Source: Corynebacterium pseudodiphtheriticum DSM 44287
GTDB lineage: Bacteria; Actinomycetota; Actinomycetes; Mycobacteriales; Mycobacteriaceae
Length of the DNA: 64,000 nt
Reading direction: 5' to 3'
Assembly: GCF_000688415.1 (NCBI RefSeq)
Contig: NZ_JIAH01000006.1
Location: 186,001 to 250,000 of the forward strand
Shown in pieces: positions 17,482 through 27,077 of the stretch. How positions within the stretch are numbered: the first letter of the stretch is position 1; each line of letters opens with the position of its first letter. Under the pieces are notes generated by a model. That model saw only the letters and a program-made list of their open reading frames with translations. It searched no databases and had not been told where the DNA came from. A program made the position numbers and the translations under genes.

Positions 17482-19425
17482 ATGAGCATTACCGATAACG
17501 CCACCGGCGGCGACAACGAGCCGGATAACTTCAGTCAGTCTCCATCGACTAGGTCGGAATCTCAGGAAAATTCGCAAGGCAACACCAAGGACACCGCAGG
17601 TGCCGTTGCTAAGAGTGGCGAAACTTCTGAGCACACCGACGCTGCAGCGCAAGCTACGGCCAACGATAGTCCTCAGGGTTTTTCCAACCTCGACCTGCCT
17701 ACCAATGTGGTAGAAGCGGTAAAAGCCGTAGGTTTTGAAAAGCCATCTCCAATTCAAGAACAAACCATCCCGATCCTTATGCAGGGTCGCGATGTGGTGG
17801 GCTTGGCTCAAACTGGTACAGGAAAAACTGCAGCTTTTGCTCTACCTGTTCTGGCTCAGCTGGACTCCACCGAGAAATTCCCGCAAGCTTTGGTATTGGC
17901 ACCTACTCGCGAGCTAGCACTGCAAGTTGCAGATAGCTTTGAGTCTTTTGCCAAACACCTCGGTGGTATCGAGGTCTTGCCGATCTATGGTGGGCAAGCC
18001 TACGGGATTCAGCTAGCCGGGTTGCGGCGTGGTGCGCAAATTATCGTCGGCACGCCTGGCCGTGTCATCGACCACTTGGAAAAAGGCAGCCTGGATATTT
18101 CCAAGCTCCGGTACCTTGTGCTCGATGAAGCAGATGAAATGCTCAACATGGGATTCCAAGAAGATGTTGAGCGCATTTTGGCCGATACTCCTGAGGAAAA
18201 ACAGGTTGCACTATTTTCCGCCACAATGCCCAATGGTATTCGCCGCTTATCTAAGCAGTACCTGAATGACCCAGCAGAAGTAACTGTTAAGTCCCAGGCG
18301 CGTACTAACGAAAACATCACTCAGCGCTACCTCTTTACGCAGCACCGCGCTAAGTTTGATGCGTTCATCCGTATCTTGGAAGTCATCGATTATGACGGCA
18401 TGATCGTGTTTACTCGCACGAAGCATGAGACAGAAGAAGTTGCGGAAAAACTGCGTGCAGCGGGTTATAGCGCAGCGGCAATCAATGGTGACATTGCACA
18501 AAACCAGCGCGAACGTACCGTTGAACAGCTGAAGTCTGGTCGTCTAGATATTCTGGTTGCAACTGATGTTGCCGCACGAGGCCTAGACGTAGAGCGTATT
18601 TCGCACGTTATTAACTTCGATATCCCTGGCGATACCGAGTCTTATGTGCATCGTATCGGCCGTACAGCTCGAGCCGGACGTAGTGGTGAAGCGATCTTGT
18701 TTGTAACTCCACGCGAGCGTCGCATGCTACGTTCCATTGAGAAAGTTACCAAGGCGACGCTCGAAGAGATGCAGTTGCCGACGGTTGATGAAGTAAATGA
18801 AGTGCGAAAGAAAAACTTCGCACAGAGCATCACTGAGGCGCTTGCAGCGAAGGACAAAGATTTCTTCCGTACCATGATTCGTGAGTACTCGAAGAACAAT
18901 GACGTTGCCATGGACGATATCGCTGCAGCTCTGGCTGTGAAGATGCAAGGCGACAAAGAATTCCTGCTGAAAGAACAGCCGGCTGATAAGCGCAAAGACC
19001 GTTTCAATGATAAACGCGGTGGCCGTGACTTTGATGACCGAGGTGGACGTGGTGGCCGTGATCGTGGCGGTCGTGATCGCGGTGGCCGGAATAACCGAGA
19101 TGGTAACTTCCAGCCTTACCGCTTGGCAGTGGGTAAACGCCAACACGTACGTCCAGGTGCCATCGTCGGAGCATTGGCAAATGAAGGCGGTTTGAGTAGC
19201 AAAGATTTCGGCCGTATTAACATCGGAGCCGAGCATACGATTGTTGAGCTGCCACGCGATTTGGATCCCGCAGTATTGGACCGCTTGTCTGATACCCGGA
19301 TCTCTGGTGAATTGATTAAGATCCGGAAAGATCATGGAGCGCCATCGCGTGGTGGTTTCAGAGGCGGTGACGGCGGTGGTCGGCAGAACAAGGGCGGCCG
19401 CAAAGGCGGAAAATTCCGTAATTAG
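17482..19425 (+). CDS. deaD: DEAD-box ATP-dependent RNA helicase (CsdA/DeaD type)
   Basis: A 647-residue RNA helicase for ribosome assembly and RNA turnover. After a polar, disordered N-terminal 60 residues come the Q motif (GFEKPSPIQEQTIP), motif I AQTGTGKTA, PTRELA, GTPGR, motif II VLDEADEM, SAT, and in the second RecA domain TDVAARGLD and HRIGRTARAGR. A DbpA-type RNA-binding domain follows (HVRPGAIVGALANEGG ... INIGAEHTIVELP), flanked by RGG-like repeats (DRGGRGGRDRGGRDRGGR and GGFRGGDGGGR). ATG 17482 is preferred; GTG 17470 adds four residues. It is monocistronic, ending before a strong hairpin. Confidence 0.95.
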   Translation: MSITDNATGGDNEPDNFSQSPSTRSESQENSQGNTKDTAGAVAKSGETSEHTDAAAQATANDSPQGFSNLDLPTNVVEAVKAVGFEKPSPIQEQTIPILMQGRDVVGLAQTGTGKTAAFALPVLAQLDSTEKFPQALVLAPTRELALQVADSFESFAKHLGGIEVLPIYGGQAYGIQLAGLRRGAQIIVGTPGRVIDHLEKGSLDISKLRYLVLDEADEMLNMGFQEDVERILADTPEEKQVALFSATMPNGIRRLSKQYLNDPAEVTVKSQARTNENITQRYLFTQHRAKFDAFIRILEVIDYDGMIVFTRTKHETEEVAEKLRAAGYSAAAINGDIAQNQRERTVEQLKSGRLDILVATDVAARGLDVERISHVINFDIPGDTESYVHRIGRTARAGRSGEAILFVTPRERRMLRSIEKVTKATLEEMQLPTVDEVNEVRKKNFAQSITEALAAKDKDFFRTMIREYSKNNDVAMDDIAAALAVKMQGDKEFLLKEQPADKRKDRFNDKRGGRDFDDRGGRGGRDRGGRDRGGRNNRDGNFQPYRLAVGKRQHVRPGAIVGALANEGGLSSKDFGRINIGAEHTIVELPRDLDPAVLDRLSDTRISGELIKIRKDHGAPSRGGFRGGDGGGRQNKGGRKGGKFRN

Positions 19426-19499
19426 CCAGCTCCCGTCCAGCCTGCTAGCTTATTATCCTGAGCTAGTAGGGTGCTCTAAGTAGCTATGCTGTAGATAAT

Positions 19500-19539
19500 C
19501 AACGCCCGGGCCAGGAAAATATTCCTGGCCCGGGCGTTG
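19500..19539. terminator. strong bidirectional terminator hairpin
   Basis: An 18-bp perfect, GC-rich stem (19500-19517 with 19522-19539, core CGCCCGGGCCAGG) with a 4-base loop lies 75 bases after the helicase stop and 45 bases beyond the end of the convergent membrane-protein gene. It would terminate transcription from both sides. Confidence 0.85.
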
Positions 19540-19583
19540 GCTGTTTGTTGGCTAAGCTACGGGAATTCTGGGATCTGTTTGAC

Positions 19584-20057
19584 TTATACGAACATCAGAA
19601 CCAGAACCACAATCCAGATGAGATTAAAGATTCCGGCGTACATAGATAGTTGTTTCTTCACCTGAGACCAGCTAGCGATCTTGTCTTCTTCTGGTGAGGC
19701 CTCGCTTTCTGGAAGCATCCCCAATGCTCCCAAGGCGGTGCGTTGGCGTGGAAGAATGACCACGAGCAAGATAACCCAAGCGATAATTGCCAATAAAATC
19801 GATGCGTGGAATTTACCTTGGGTGCCATAGGTTTCCATATCGCTAAGGAAAACTACGAGACCCAACAGCGGAACAAGCGCGGACAGGAAGCCGTAGGTTT
19901 TGGTGATCCGGTAGAGGACTGAAGCCGCACCTTTTGCGGTAGCGGTACCGGATTTGGCTTCTTGGATTTGTGCAGGGAATGCAGAAGTAGCAACCATTAA
20001 CGGGCCGATAAACAGTACCGCCGCGACTATGTGCAGAATAATCAAAAAACTTGTCAT
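19584..20057 (-). CDS. four-helix integral membrane protein (DUF2269-like)
   Basis: A 157-residue membrane protein with about four transmembrane helices: residues 1-25 (FLIILHIVAAVLFIGPLMVA), about 55-75 (GFLSALVPLLGLVVFL), about 85-105 (ASILLAIIAWVILLVVIL) and the C-terminus (GIFNLIWIVVLVLMFV). The early His and Gly-rich first helix resembles DUF2269/CopD-like small membrane proteins. Function unknown. It ends before the shared terminator and has a good ribosome-binding site (aaaggga upstream of 20057). Confidence 0.75.
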   Translation of the reverse strand: MTSFLIILHIVAAVLFIGPLMVATSAFPAQIQEAKSGTATAKGAASVLYRITKTYGFLSALVPLLGLVVFLSDMETYGTQGKFHASILLAIIAWVILLVVILPRQRTALGALGMLPESEASPEEDKIASWSQVKKQLSMYAGIFNLIWIVVLVLMFV

Positions 20058-20125
20058 GGACTATCCCTTTCGGTAAGGAAATTAGTGGGGGCAAAAACTC
20101 CGCATGCCACTCTACCAGCGCATAG

Positions 20126-20920
20126 TTAGCCAGCGAAGAGACCGAAGAGTCGGCACGCCTTATTCATTCGCTTAACGTCTGGTTCGGGAATCGATAGCTC
20201 ATAGAGCACTGCGATATATGCAACCCTGCGAGCGTACCAGCAATGTGCTGAGACGTCAGATGGCATCCATTCGTTTGGTAGGGAGTCTGATTTTTCTCGG
20301 TTTGCACTTGCATCGGTAGGAACCAAGTTCCGGTAATCGTTTGCAAAATCTTGGCGACGGGTCTGTTCCCAGGAATGTGCCCCTAAGTCCCAAGCCGCGG
20401 AAAGCGGGAAAATATGGTCAATATCTACGTGGCGCGCTGAATCTACAATCGAAATTGAGCCACCGGCATATTCATCCCAAATCTCGATATTCTTTATCTT
20501 GCAGGATTCTGGTTCTGCGGGCTGTGGTAGTTCATTGGAGTGACGGCGATATTCTTCAGAACGTGGCTGCATATTCGATGCAAGAAGCACGGCTTCTCGC
20601 GTCGAGCAGGCTCCTTGTTGTCCCCAACCACGGCCGAAGCGGTCCCGTTCGTATCCTGGAATTTTTTGCCTTTGTGGTGTCGTTATTAATTGGTTCTCTA
20701 ACTCCTGCCACTCAGGGAGCATGAGGGCGTTGTCATACGTCGTGGGGTTTAGTTTGGACCATGCACCCATCACCAATGCAGTTATGGTTGCTATGGATAA
20801 AAGCAGCAAAAATGCACGGTAGATCAGCGTGCCTACCGAATGTGATCTGTCAGATTTAGCCGATGGTTTTTCCGGCTCTGCGGTCTTCGTGCGAGTCAGC
20901 GGCATCAGTTGAGCGGTCAT
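20126..20920 (-). CDS. membrane-anchored or secreted HNH (DUF1524) nuclease
   Basis: A 264-residue HNH-family endonuclease. Residues 31-53 form a signal anchor (LIYRAFLLLLSIATITALVMG), so the nuclease domain faces outside. The catalytic region is HVDIDHIFPLSAAWDLGA (beta-beta-alpha metal site, His at the start of the HI pair), then RRQDFANDYRNLVPTDASAN and LPNEWMPSDVSAHCWYARR, the pattern of actinobacterial secreted HNH/DUF1524 proteins. Cys residues in the exported part may form disulfides. Likely degrades extracellular DNA for nutrients; involvement in defence is possible but not supported by neighbours. Confidence 0.85.
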   Translation of the reverse strand: MTAQLMPLTRTKTAEPEKPSAKSDRSHSVGTLIYRAFLLLLSIATITALVMGAWSKLNPTTYDNALMLPEWQELENQLITTPQRQKIPGYERDRFGRGWGQQGACSTREAVLLASNMQPRSEEYRRHSNELPQPAEPESCKIKNIEIWDEYAGGSISIVDSARHVDIDHIFPLSAAWDLGAHSWEQTRRQDFANDYRNLVPTDASANREKSDSLPNEWMPSDVSAHCWYARRVAYIAVLYELSIPEPDVKRMNKACRLFGLFAG

Positions 20921-21016
20921 AAGCGATTGGACGGCAAAGATTGCGCTAAAGTTCCATGCTCCACTAAGCCAACCGATATCGCCTAATTTGCGAACAGTTT
21001 CCGTACGACCATAAAA

Positions 21017-21054
21017 ATAGCCTTTGGGCGAGATGTTGCTCGCCCAAAGGCTAT
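21017..21054 (-). terminator. putP rho-independent terminator
   Basis: A 16-bp perfect stem (21017-21032 with 21039-21054, core CCTTTGGGCGAG) with a 6-base loop, followed on the minus strand by TTTTAT. It lies 70 bases downstream of the putP stop. Confidence 0.9.
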
Positions 21055-21123
21055 CGATGTCTTATATTCCCGCAGCCGTAGGATCTCGTGCCACGAGAAT
21101 AATCGGAGGTGGAAAAGAAGAAG

Positions 21124-22695
21124 TTACTTCTTAACCTCTTGTGCTGCCTCGTCGAAATCTACGTCTTCGTTCTCGGTAGCAATGTCAGTCAATTTGGAAG
21201 CCTGATCGAACTGCTTCTTGACCTTTGTCTCTGGTTCCTTGGTTGCCAAGGTGACCAGTACCAGCACAATTACCGAGGCGGCGAAGCCTGGCACGATTTC
21301 GTAGATGATGTCGGAGAACCATACGCCCCAGACAACCGAGACGATTGCACCGGTGGCCATACCGGCGATAGCACCAGGAGCATTTAGGCGCTTCCAGTAC
21401 AGGGAGAACAGCACGACTGGACCGAATGCGGAACCGAATCCTGCCCAGGCGAATCCAACCAAGCCGAGGATGGAATCGCTTGGGTTCACTGCCAGAATTC
21501 CTGCAAGAACGGCAACGGCAACAACGCAAGTGCGGGACAGGTTGATCAGGACCTGCTCGTTTGGCTTGCGCTTGGCGAACATCTTGTAGAGGTCCTCGAT
21601 GAGAGAGGAGGACACCGCTAGTAGCTGAGAGGACATGGTGGACATGATCGCTGCCAGAACTGCAGTCAGGACCAAGCCTGCTGGCAATGGGTGGAACATT
21701 ACCCGTGCCATGTCCAAGAATACGGTCTCGAAGGAATCCTGATCGGTGATGGAGTTACCGGTCTGGGTGAAGAAGACAGTAGCGACCAAGGCTACGAATA
21801 CTGCGCCAATGACGCAGAGCAGCATCCAGCCGATACCCCAGAAACGGCCGGCGCGGGCGTCGGTGGAGTTACGCAGAGCCATGAAACGCACGATGATGTG
21901 TGGCTGGCCGAAGTAACCCAAGCCCCAAGCGAAGTTACCGACGATGGCTGCCACGGCTGCAGCAGAACCAACGTTGAACAAGTTAAAGAATTCGGGGTTT
22001 GCTTCAACAACGCCGTCGGTGGCGTAGTTGTTGTTTGCTGCGAAGCTAAAGATATCGGAGCCGTTGTCCAAAGAAACGAACGCCATGACCGGAACGATCA
22101 TCAGGGACAGGAACATGATGATGCCCTGAACGGTGTCGGTGTAGGAAACCGCTAAGAATCCACCAATAAAGGTGTAGGCAACCGTGATGGCAGCCACGAT
22201 CAGCAGGCCTAGCAGGTAGTCACCATCAAATGTTGACTCGAAATAGCGGCCGCCGGCGACCATGCCAGACGAAACGTAGAAGGTAAAGAAGAAGATGATA
22301 ACCGCTGCGGACAGAACACGCAGGACACGGGATTTATCTGCTAGGCGGTTTTCGAAGAAGGAAGGAACCGTAATCGAGTCATCGGCGATCTCGGAATAAG
22401 CACGCAGTCGTGGGGCGACAACCTTCCAGTTGACCCATGCACCAATCGTGAGGCCGATGGCGATCCACAGCTCAACCATGCCGGATGCGAACAAAGCGCC
22501 CGGAAGTCCCATGAGCAACCATCCGGACATGTCCGATGCGCCAGCGGATAAGGCGGCCACGAACGGTGGTAGGCCACGGCCGGCGAGGACGTAGTCGTCG
22601 TATTGATCTGTTTGTTTATAGCTCCAGTAGCCAATCGCGAGCATCCCGAACATGTAGATGATGATCGCGATGACAAACCAGGTTGATTCTGTCAC
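21124..22695 (-). CDS. putP: sodium/proline symporter PutP
   Basis: A 523-residue sodium:solute symporter (SSS family) importing L-proline with Na+. About 13 transmembrane helices are visible, starting at WFVIAIIIYMFGMLAIGYW. Family motifs are GGRGLPP-like LAGRGLPPFVAALSAGASDMSGW in helix 2, which carries Na+-site residues, and the helix-9 region AAIMSTMSSQLLAVSSSL. I choose GTG 22695 (VTESTW) because it is preceded by taggag at the right distance; the frame is open to 22752 without homology. The C-terminus is charged and cytoplasmic. The gene has a long 5' region and its own terminator. Confidence 0.93.
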   Translation of the reverse strand: MTESTWFVIAIIIYMFGMLAIGYWSYKQTDQYDDYVLAGRGLPPFVAALSAGASDMSGWLLMGLPGALFASGMVELWIAIGLTIGAWVNWKVVAPRLRAYSEIADDSITVPSFFENRLADKSRVLRVLSAAVIIFFFTFYVSSGMVAGGRYFESTFDGDYLLGLLIVAAITVAYTFIGGFLAVSYTDTVQGIIMFLSLMIVPVMAFVSLDNGSDIFSFAANNNYATDGVVEANPEFFNLFNVGSAAAVAAIVGNFAWGLGYFGQPHIIVRFMALRNSTDARAGRFWGIGWMLLCVIGAVFVALVATVFFTQTGNSITDQDSFETVFLDMARVMFHPLPAGLVLTAVLAAIMSTMSSQLLAVSSSLIEDLYKMFAKRKPNEQVLINLSRTCVVAVAVLAGILAVNPSDSILGLVGFAWAGFGSAFGPVVLFSLYWKRLNAPGAIAGMATGAIVSVVWGVWFSDIIYEIVPGFAASVIVLVLVTLATKEPETKVKKQFDQASKLTDIATENEDVDFDEAAQEVKK

Positions 22696-23068
22696 CGTTA
22701 CTCCTAATAAATAGACATCTGACGTACTGTAAAATACGTGTTTCTTGTACACGGCCTGGCGTTAGTCGGCCAGGCAAGAGTTTTTGTCGAGCTCTGCTTA
22801 CCACTGAAAACCTGGCAGCCTCCTGCGTGGTCAAGCCACCGCGAGCACCTTGTCGGTGGTCACTGTTGTTGACGTGCACAGCAAAACGCCTGGTTTTTGT
22901 GGACCAATGCCTTACCGTAGTGAGAATTCGCAGCTCACCCAAATGTTAGCTGCGTCAAACTCAGAGAAATATCAGGATTTTTAGGCTCTTAGCAGGGAAC
23001 ACTGACAAAAGTAACAGAATAATAACAATTGGATTCTGTCGCGATTACGAACTGGTAGTCTGTCCATT
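22696..23068. promoter_or_regulatory. divergent putP / SNF2-helicase control region
   Basis: A 373-bp gap between divergent genes. It contains a 7-bp hairpin GCCTGGC (22754-22760) / GCCAGGC (22769-22775), followed on the plus strand by aagagttttt, and a second one CCACCG (22836-22841) / CGGTGG (22854-22859). Both would lie in the putP mRNA leader if transcription starts far upstream. The plus-strand T-run also makes the first look like a terminator against antisense transcription. No coding sequence seen. Confidence 0.45.
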
Positions 23069-26000
23069 ATGTCTTCGTTCCTTCTGCATGGTCTATGGCT
23101 GCCTGTTTCTGGCTTGAGTTTATGGATCGAGAGGGTAGAAGGACGGAAAATTGTCCTACCGGAGCAGGTCCCAGCTGGTACTTTTCCTCCGATCGTGGAG
23201 TCTTTGTTGCAGCGGCGGAGCTTCCGTAATCGTGCGCGAATATCCTTGCGCACCCCCAAGGGCAAAGACGTCTCGCTTATGGTTCCGATGGGGCTTTTTG
23301 CCCCAGAAGATTCTGTGAAAATCCTGAGTGAACTCGAGTTTCTTGACAGCGCATCCCCTGCGGCAACCGAATCTCAGCGCAATGCGATCGCTCCGGATTT
23401 ATATTGGCTTATTCGTATGTATACGGGGCTGACGAAATTCGTTCAGGCTGGGCGAGTCACTATACGGTTGAGTTATCAAGCAGGTGAATGGTTCCCGCAG
23501 TGGCACCTTGCTACCGGATTGTCAGAACGTGGCTGGCTTAGCGAAATGATTGCTGCATGTCCGGGTATTTTGACGGTAAATAACCGTGATCTTTCCGATG
23601 AGCTGTCCCACCACCTGGTGCATTGGATAACCATTGCGCAGTTACAGTCATTAGCTAGCGAACCCCGCCCTTATCCATGGCATGATTTTTCGCAAGCTCT
23701 GTTGAAAGGTCAACCTATCCGGCGGGGTAAAGGAGCGCTTTTACGTGGTCTAAACGACTGGAACGACTCGATTACTTCTGTTGATTTGCAATTAGTCGTG
23801 ATTGTGAATGAACCGCCAGATGAACCGGATGCGCAGTGGCCTATCCGAGTGCAAGTTCGTTCCGGAACAGATTCTCCACAGCCCATTCGTACAGACCAGC
23901 TCGACCACTCGAGCGTCGAGTTGCTTCGTAAATCGCACCTGGAAGCAATCCGGGTGTCGCCGATGTTGGAACCAAACCTGGACCCGGTAGAGCGCATGCG
24001 TCGTCGGCACGACGATGCTAATGCAGGTGATTGGGATGTCTACGTCGATACCGAAGATGTTGTGGACTTCGTGAGTTCAGACATTACTGATCTTCGTACA
24101 GCGGGGTTTACTGTCATGCTGCCACGTGCCTGGTCGCAGCTCGAAACCACCGCCAAACTAGAAACTCGCGAGGTCAATGAGAAAGCAACCCAATCGCAAC
24201 TGGGCATGGATAAGCTCGTGCAATACAACTGGCGGCTTTCCATCGGCGACCAGGAACTGAGCGACGACGAAATGTCGGAATTGGTGAACTCGAAATCCGG
24301 CTTGATCAAGTTACGCGGTAACTGGGTTATGGCAGATACGCAGGCCCTCAACCGCATCAGTAGCTATATGGATCAGCTGTCGGAAACTGCCACGAAGCGC
24401 GCGAAAAAGCGGATGGAAAAAGCCGCACGCTTAGCGGAGATGGCACGCTTGGCGGATTCCCCCGACGCTGACGAACTGGCGGCAGAAGCCGAAAGATTGC
24501 GACAGGCCTATAACGACGCTGTCAAGAACAACGCAGGTGCCGCCCATGCAGATGGCGCACCAGGCAATGGGGGTTTTAGTGCCCAGGAAGTGACCGTCGG
24601 TGATCTCCGCGAGCTGGCGCTACAGTCGATGGCCGATGAGCCCATCGAATTTACCGGATCGAACTGGCACGCTAGCCTGCTCGGAGGCATGGAAACACCA
24701 GCACCCCAGAGGGTAGAGATCCCAGATACCGTGCATGCGCAGTTGCGTGATTATCAGCGCCGCGGCGTGGATTGGATGTACTGGATGTCGCGCAACAACC
24801 TGGGGGCTGTGCTTGCCGACGACATGGGCTTAGGAAAGACACTGCAACTGTTGTCTTTGACTGCGATCGAAAAACACCGCGAACAATCGACTGGTCCCAC
24901 ACTCGTCGTGGCGCCGACCTCAGTGGTAGGAAACTGGGCCCGGGAGGCAGCGAAATTCGTACCTAGCCTGCGAATCTTGGTGCACCACGGCAGCCAGCGT
25001 GCCACTGGTGATGAGTTTGTTCGTGTGGCGACAGAACGTGATCTCGTTATTACCTCGTATGGCACTGTGAGTCGCGATTTTTCTGCTCTGGGACGCATAG
25101 AATGGGATCGCGTAGTGCTAGATGAGGCGCAGGCTATTAAAAACTCGTCGACGCGTGCGTCGAAAAGCGTGCGTTCTTTGCCTTCTCGCCATCGCATTGC
25201 TTTGACGGGTACCCCGGTAGAAAACCGCCTGTCCGAGATGCGTTCCATTGTCGATTTCACCAATCCGGGTGTGCTGGGCTCGGCAAGCTTTTTCCGACAC
25301 CACTTCGCGAAACCAATTGAACGCGATAATGATGAGGCATTAACGGATCGGTTACGACGTTTGACAGCACCGTTTATTCTCCGGCGACTGAAGACAGATC
25401 CCGCCATCATCGATGATCTTCCGGAAAAAACAGAGGAAGTGCTCACCGTCACGTTGAGCGATGAACAGGCTGCCCTGTACAAAGCTCTAGTTGATGACGT
25501 ACAACGCCAGCTCGAGACCAAAGATAAAGGCATGGCGCGCCGGGGCATGGTGTTGGCCAGTCTGACGCGGATGAAACAGATTTGTAATCATCCGGCACAT
25601 TACTTAGGCGATGGCTCACCAGTGACGCTGAAAGGCCAACATCGCTCAGGAAAAATTGAGAAACTCATGGAGCTGGTGGATCACGCCGTGCAGTCTGGCC
25701 AGCGCATGCTGGTATTCACGCAATACCGGGCATTTGGGGAGATTCTGCAGCCATATTTGAGCGAGCAACTCGGAGAAAGCGTGCCTTTTTTGCACGGCGG
25801 CGTTCCGCAACAAAAGCGCGACCGGCTAGTGAGTGATTTCCAGGCAGACGACGGTCCGGCCGTGATGATTCTGTCGTTGAAAGCAGGCGGGACCGGCTTG
25901 AATCTCACTGCGGCCTCGATGGTTGTGCACATGGACCGGTGGTGGAATCCGGCGGTGGAAAACCAAGCGACTGACAGGGCTTTCCGCATTGGCCAGCAGA

Positions 26001-26173
26001 AGAATGTGGCGGTGTATAAGATGATCAGCGCTGGGACGATGGAGGAATCCATTCAGGATATTCTTGACGGAAAGACACATTTGGCAGGCGCCATCGTGGG
26101 TGAAGGTGAAGGCTGGATTACTGAATTGGACCCACAACAATTGGCAGAATTAATGAGTTACCGTGAGCAATAG
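23069..26173 (+). CDS. SNF2-family DEAD/DEAH helicase
   Basis: A 1034-residue Swi2/Snf2 ATPase. The N-terminal half (to about residue 540) is a bacterial SNF2-associated region of unknown fold, with a coiled coil near residues 440-490 (KRAKKRMEKAARLAEMARLA). The motor follows: LRDYQRRGVDWMYWM, motif I DDMGLGKTLQLL, TSYGTVSRD, motif II VLDEAQAIKN, TGTPVENRL, then the second lobe MLVFTQYRAFGE, LSLKAGGTGLNLTAA and DRAFRIGQQKNVAVYK. It moves on double-stranded DNA and may remodel nucleoprotein. The stop is 2 bases before the SWIM gene, so the two are almost certainly co-expressed partners. Confidence 0.93.
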   Translation: MSSFLLHGLWLPVSGLSLWIERVEGRKIVLPEQVPAGTFPPIVESLLQRRSFRNRARISLRTPKGKDVSLMVPMGLFAPEDSVKILSELEFLDSASPAATESQRNAIAPDLYWLIRMYTGLTKFVQAGRVTIRLSYQAGEWFPQWHLATGLSERGWLSEMIAACPGILTVNNRDLSDELSHHLVHWITIAQLQSLASEPRPYPWHDFSQALLKGQPIRRGKGALLRGLNDWNDSITSVDLQLVVIVNEPPDEPDAQWPIRVQVRSGTDSPQPIRTDQLDHSSVELLRKSHLEAIRVSPMLEPNLDPVERMRRRHDDANAGDWDVYVDTEDVVDFVSSDITDLRTAGFTVMLPRAWSQLETTAKLETREVNEKATQSQLGMDKLVQYNWRLSIGDQELSDDEMSELVNSKSGLIKLRGNWVMADTQALNRISSYMDQLSETATKRAKKRMEKAARLAEMARLADSPDADELAAEAERLRQAYNDAVKNNAGAAHADGAPGNGGFSAQEVTVGDLRELALQSMADEPIEFTGSNWHASLLGGMETPAPQRVEIPDTVHAQLRDYQRRGVDWMYWMSRNNLGAVLADDMGLGKTLQLLSLTAIEKHREQSTGPTLVVAPTSVVGNWAREAAKFVPSLRILVHHGSQRATGDEFVRVATERDLVITSYGTVSRDFSALGRIEWDRVVLDEAQAIKNSSTRASKSVRSLPSRHRIALTGTPVENRLSEMRSIVDFTNPGVLGSASFFRHHFAKPIERDNDEALTDRLRRLTAPFILRRLKTDPAIIDDLPEKTEEVLTVTLSDEQAALYKALVDDVQRQLETKDKGMARRGMVLASLTRMKQICNHPAHYLGDGSPVTLKGQHRSGKIEKLMELVDHAVQSGQRMLVFTQYRAFGEILQPYLSEQLGESVPFLHGGVPQQKRDRLVSDFQADDGPAVMILSLKAGGTGLNLTAASMVVHMDRWWNPAVENQATDRAFRIGQQKNVAVYKMISAGTMEESIQDILDGKTHLAGAIVGEGEGWITELDPQQLAELMSYREQ

Positions 26174-26175
26174 CT

Positions 26176-27048
26176 ATGAATGATAAGCGTAGGCAGAATG
26201 GGGTACCCAAGGGTGTGAAAGACTCTGAATCGGATTCCGGGTCGGATAATGTCATTTATGCGAACTTTGGGGCACGAAAGCGGGTAGAAAAAGCCCCTGA
26301 TTTGCATGAGACCGTCCGACAAATGCAACGCTCACGCCCATTGCAGGGATCTGCTGGCTTGGAGCTACGTCGGATGATCCTAGAGAATGCGGATAACGGA
26401 CGCTATCAGCGTGGTATCGATTACGCCCGCAGCGGTCATGTAGTGGAGATCGATATTCACAACGGTGCTGCGCATGGCAAGGTAGCCGGCTCACAGAATC
26501 AACCGTTTTCGGTGCTTATCCAACTCCCGCCGCGGTCGGTTTCTGAATTGAACTCCGTAGGGCGGATGTTGGCCGAAACTTCCGGGGCGATGGAGCGAGT
26601 TCGTGCCGGTGAGCTTGCCGACGACGTCCTGGCAGTGCTGCTGGCAGAAGATGATAGTGATATTCGCTGTTATTGCGATTGTCCCGACAGTGCGTGGATC
26701 TGTAAACACCTGGTCGCATTTGCCGAGGAGCTGGGCGGAAAATTGGACGCCGATCCGGCAGCCGTTTTTCATCTGCGCGGAATCTCACTGCGGCAACTCG
26801 AAGAGATGATCGCTGCCTCTGCACAGGACGTCGCCCGCAAAGCCACCGAAGATGGTGCAGAAACTTTTTGGAGTGGCAGGGAATTACCAGCCGTGCCCAG
26901 CCCAAAGATCGCCCCTGCGCTGGATGATTCAGACCCAGACCTTCTGCGCAAAGCATTGCGCGCGGTTAGCCACACCAATATTGATTTGCTGCGTGCCGTA
27001 TCCGATATCGAAGATATGTACCATCATTTAACGCACAGGAAGCAGTAA
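26176..27048 (+). CDS. SWIM zinc-finger protein, partner of the SNF2 ATPase
   Basis: A 290-residue protein with a SWIM zinc finger near residues 155-172: CYCDCPDSAWICKHLVAF fits C-x-C-x(n)-C-x-H. SWIM domains bind DNA or proteins. The N-terminal part RGIDYARSGHVVEIDIHNGAAHGKVAGSQ is the usual strand-rich lead-in of such proteins (Y-x2-G ... G-x-V-x2-V-x-G). Residues 1-60 are polar and disordered. It starts 2 bases after the SNF2 gene, an arrangement common in actinobacteria, so it probably works in the same complex. The biological process is not established. Confidence 0.88.
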   Translation: MNDKRRQNGVPKGVKDSESDSGSDNVIYANFGARKRVEKAPDLHETVRQMQRSRPLQGSAGLELRRMILENADNGRYQRGIDYARSGHVVEIDIHNGAAHGKVAGSQNQPFSVLIQLPPRSVSELNSVGRMLAETSGAMERVRAGELADDVLAVLLAEDDSDIRCYCDCPDSAWICKHLVAFAEELGGKLDADPAAVFHLRGISLRQLEEMIAASAQDVARKATEDGAETFWSGRELPAVPSPKIAPALDDSDPDLLRKALRAVSHTNIDLLRAVSDIEDMYHHLTHRKQ

Positions 27049-27077
27049 TGTGAGACGGCTGTGTTAACAATGTAGTT

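Noticed and set aside
17347..17811. Upstream extension of the hutG remnant frame
   Set aside because: It is antisense to the helicase gene and lacks arginase-family similarity; homology begins only at ATG 17346.
18727..19335. 202-codon minus-strand frame with Thr/Ile repeats
   Set aside because: The repeats are the antisense reading of the RGG tail of the helicase.
24754..25548. 264-codon minus-strand frame
   Set aside because: It lies opposite the conserved SNF2 ATPase core, is Ser/Arg-rich, and is a typical shadow frame of a GC-skewed coding strand.
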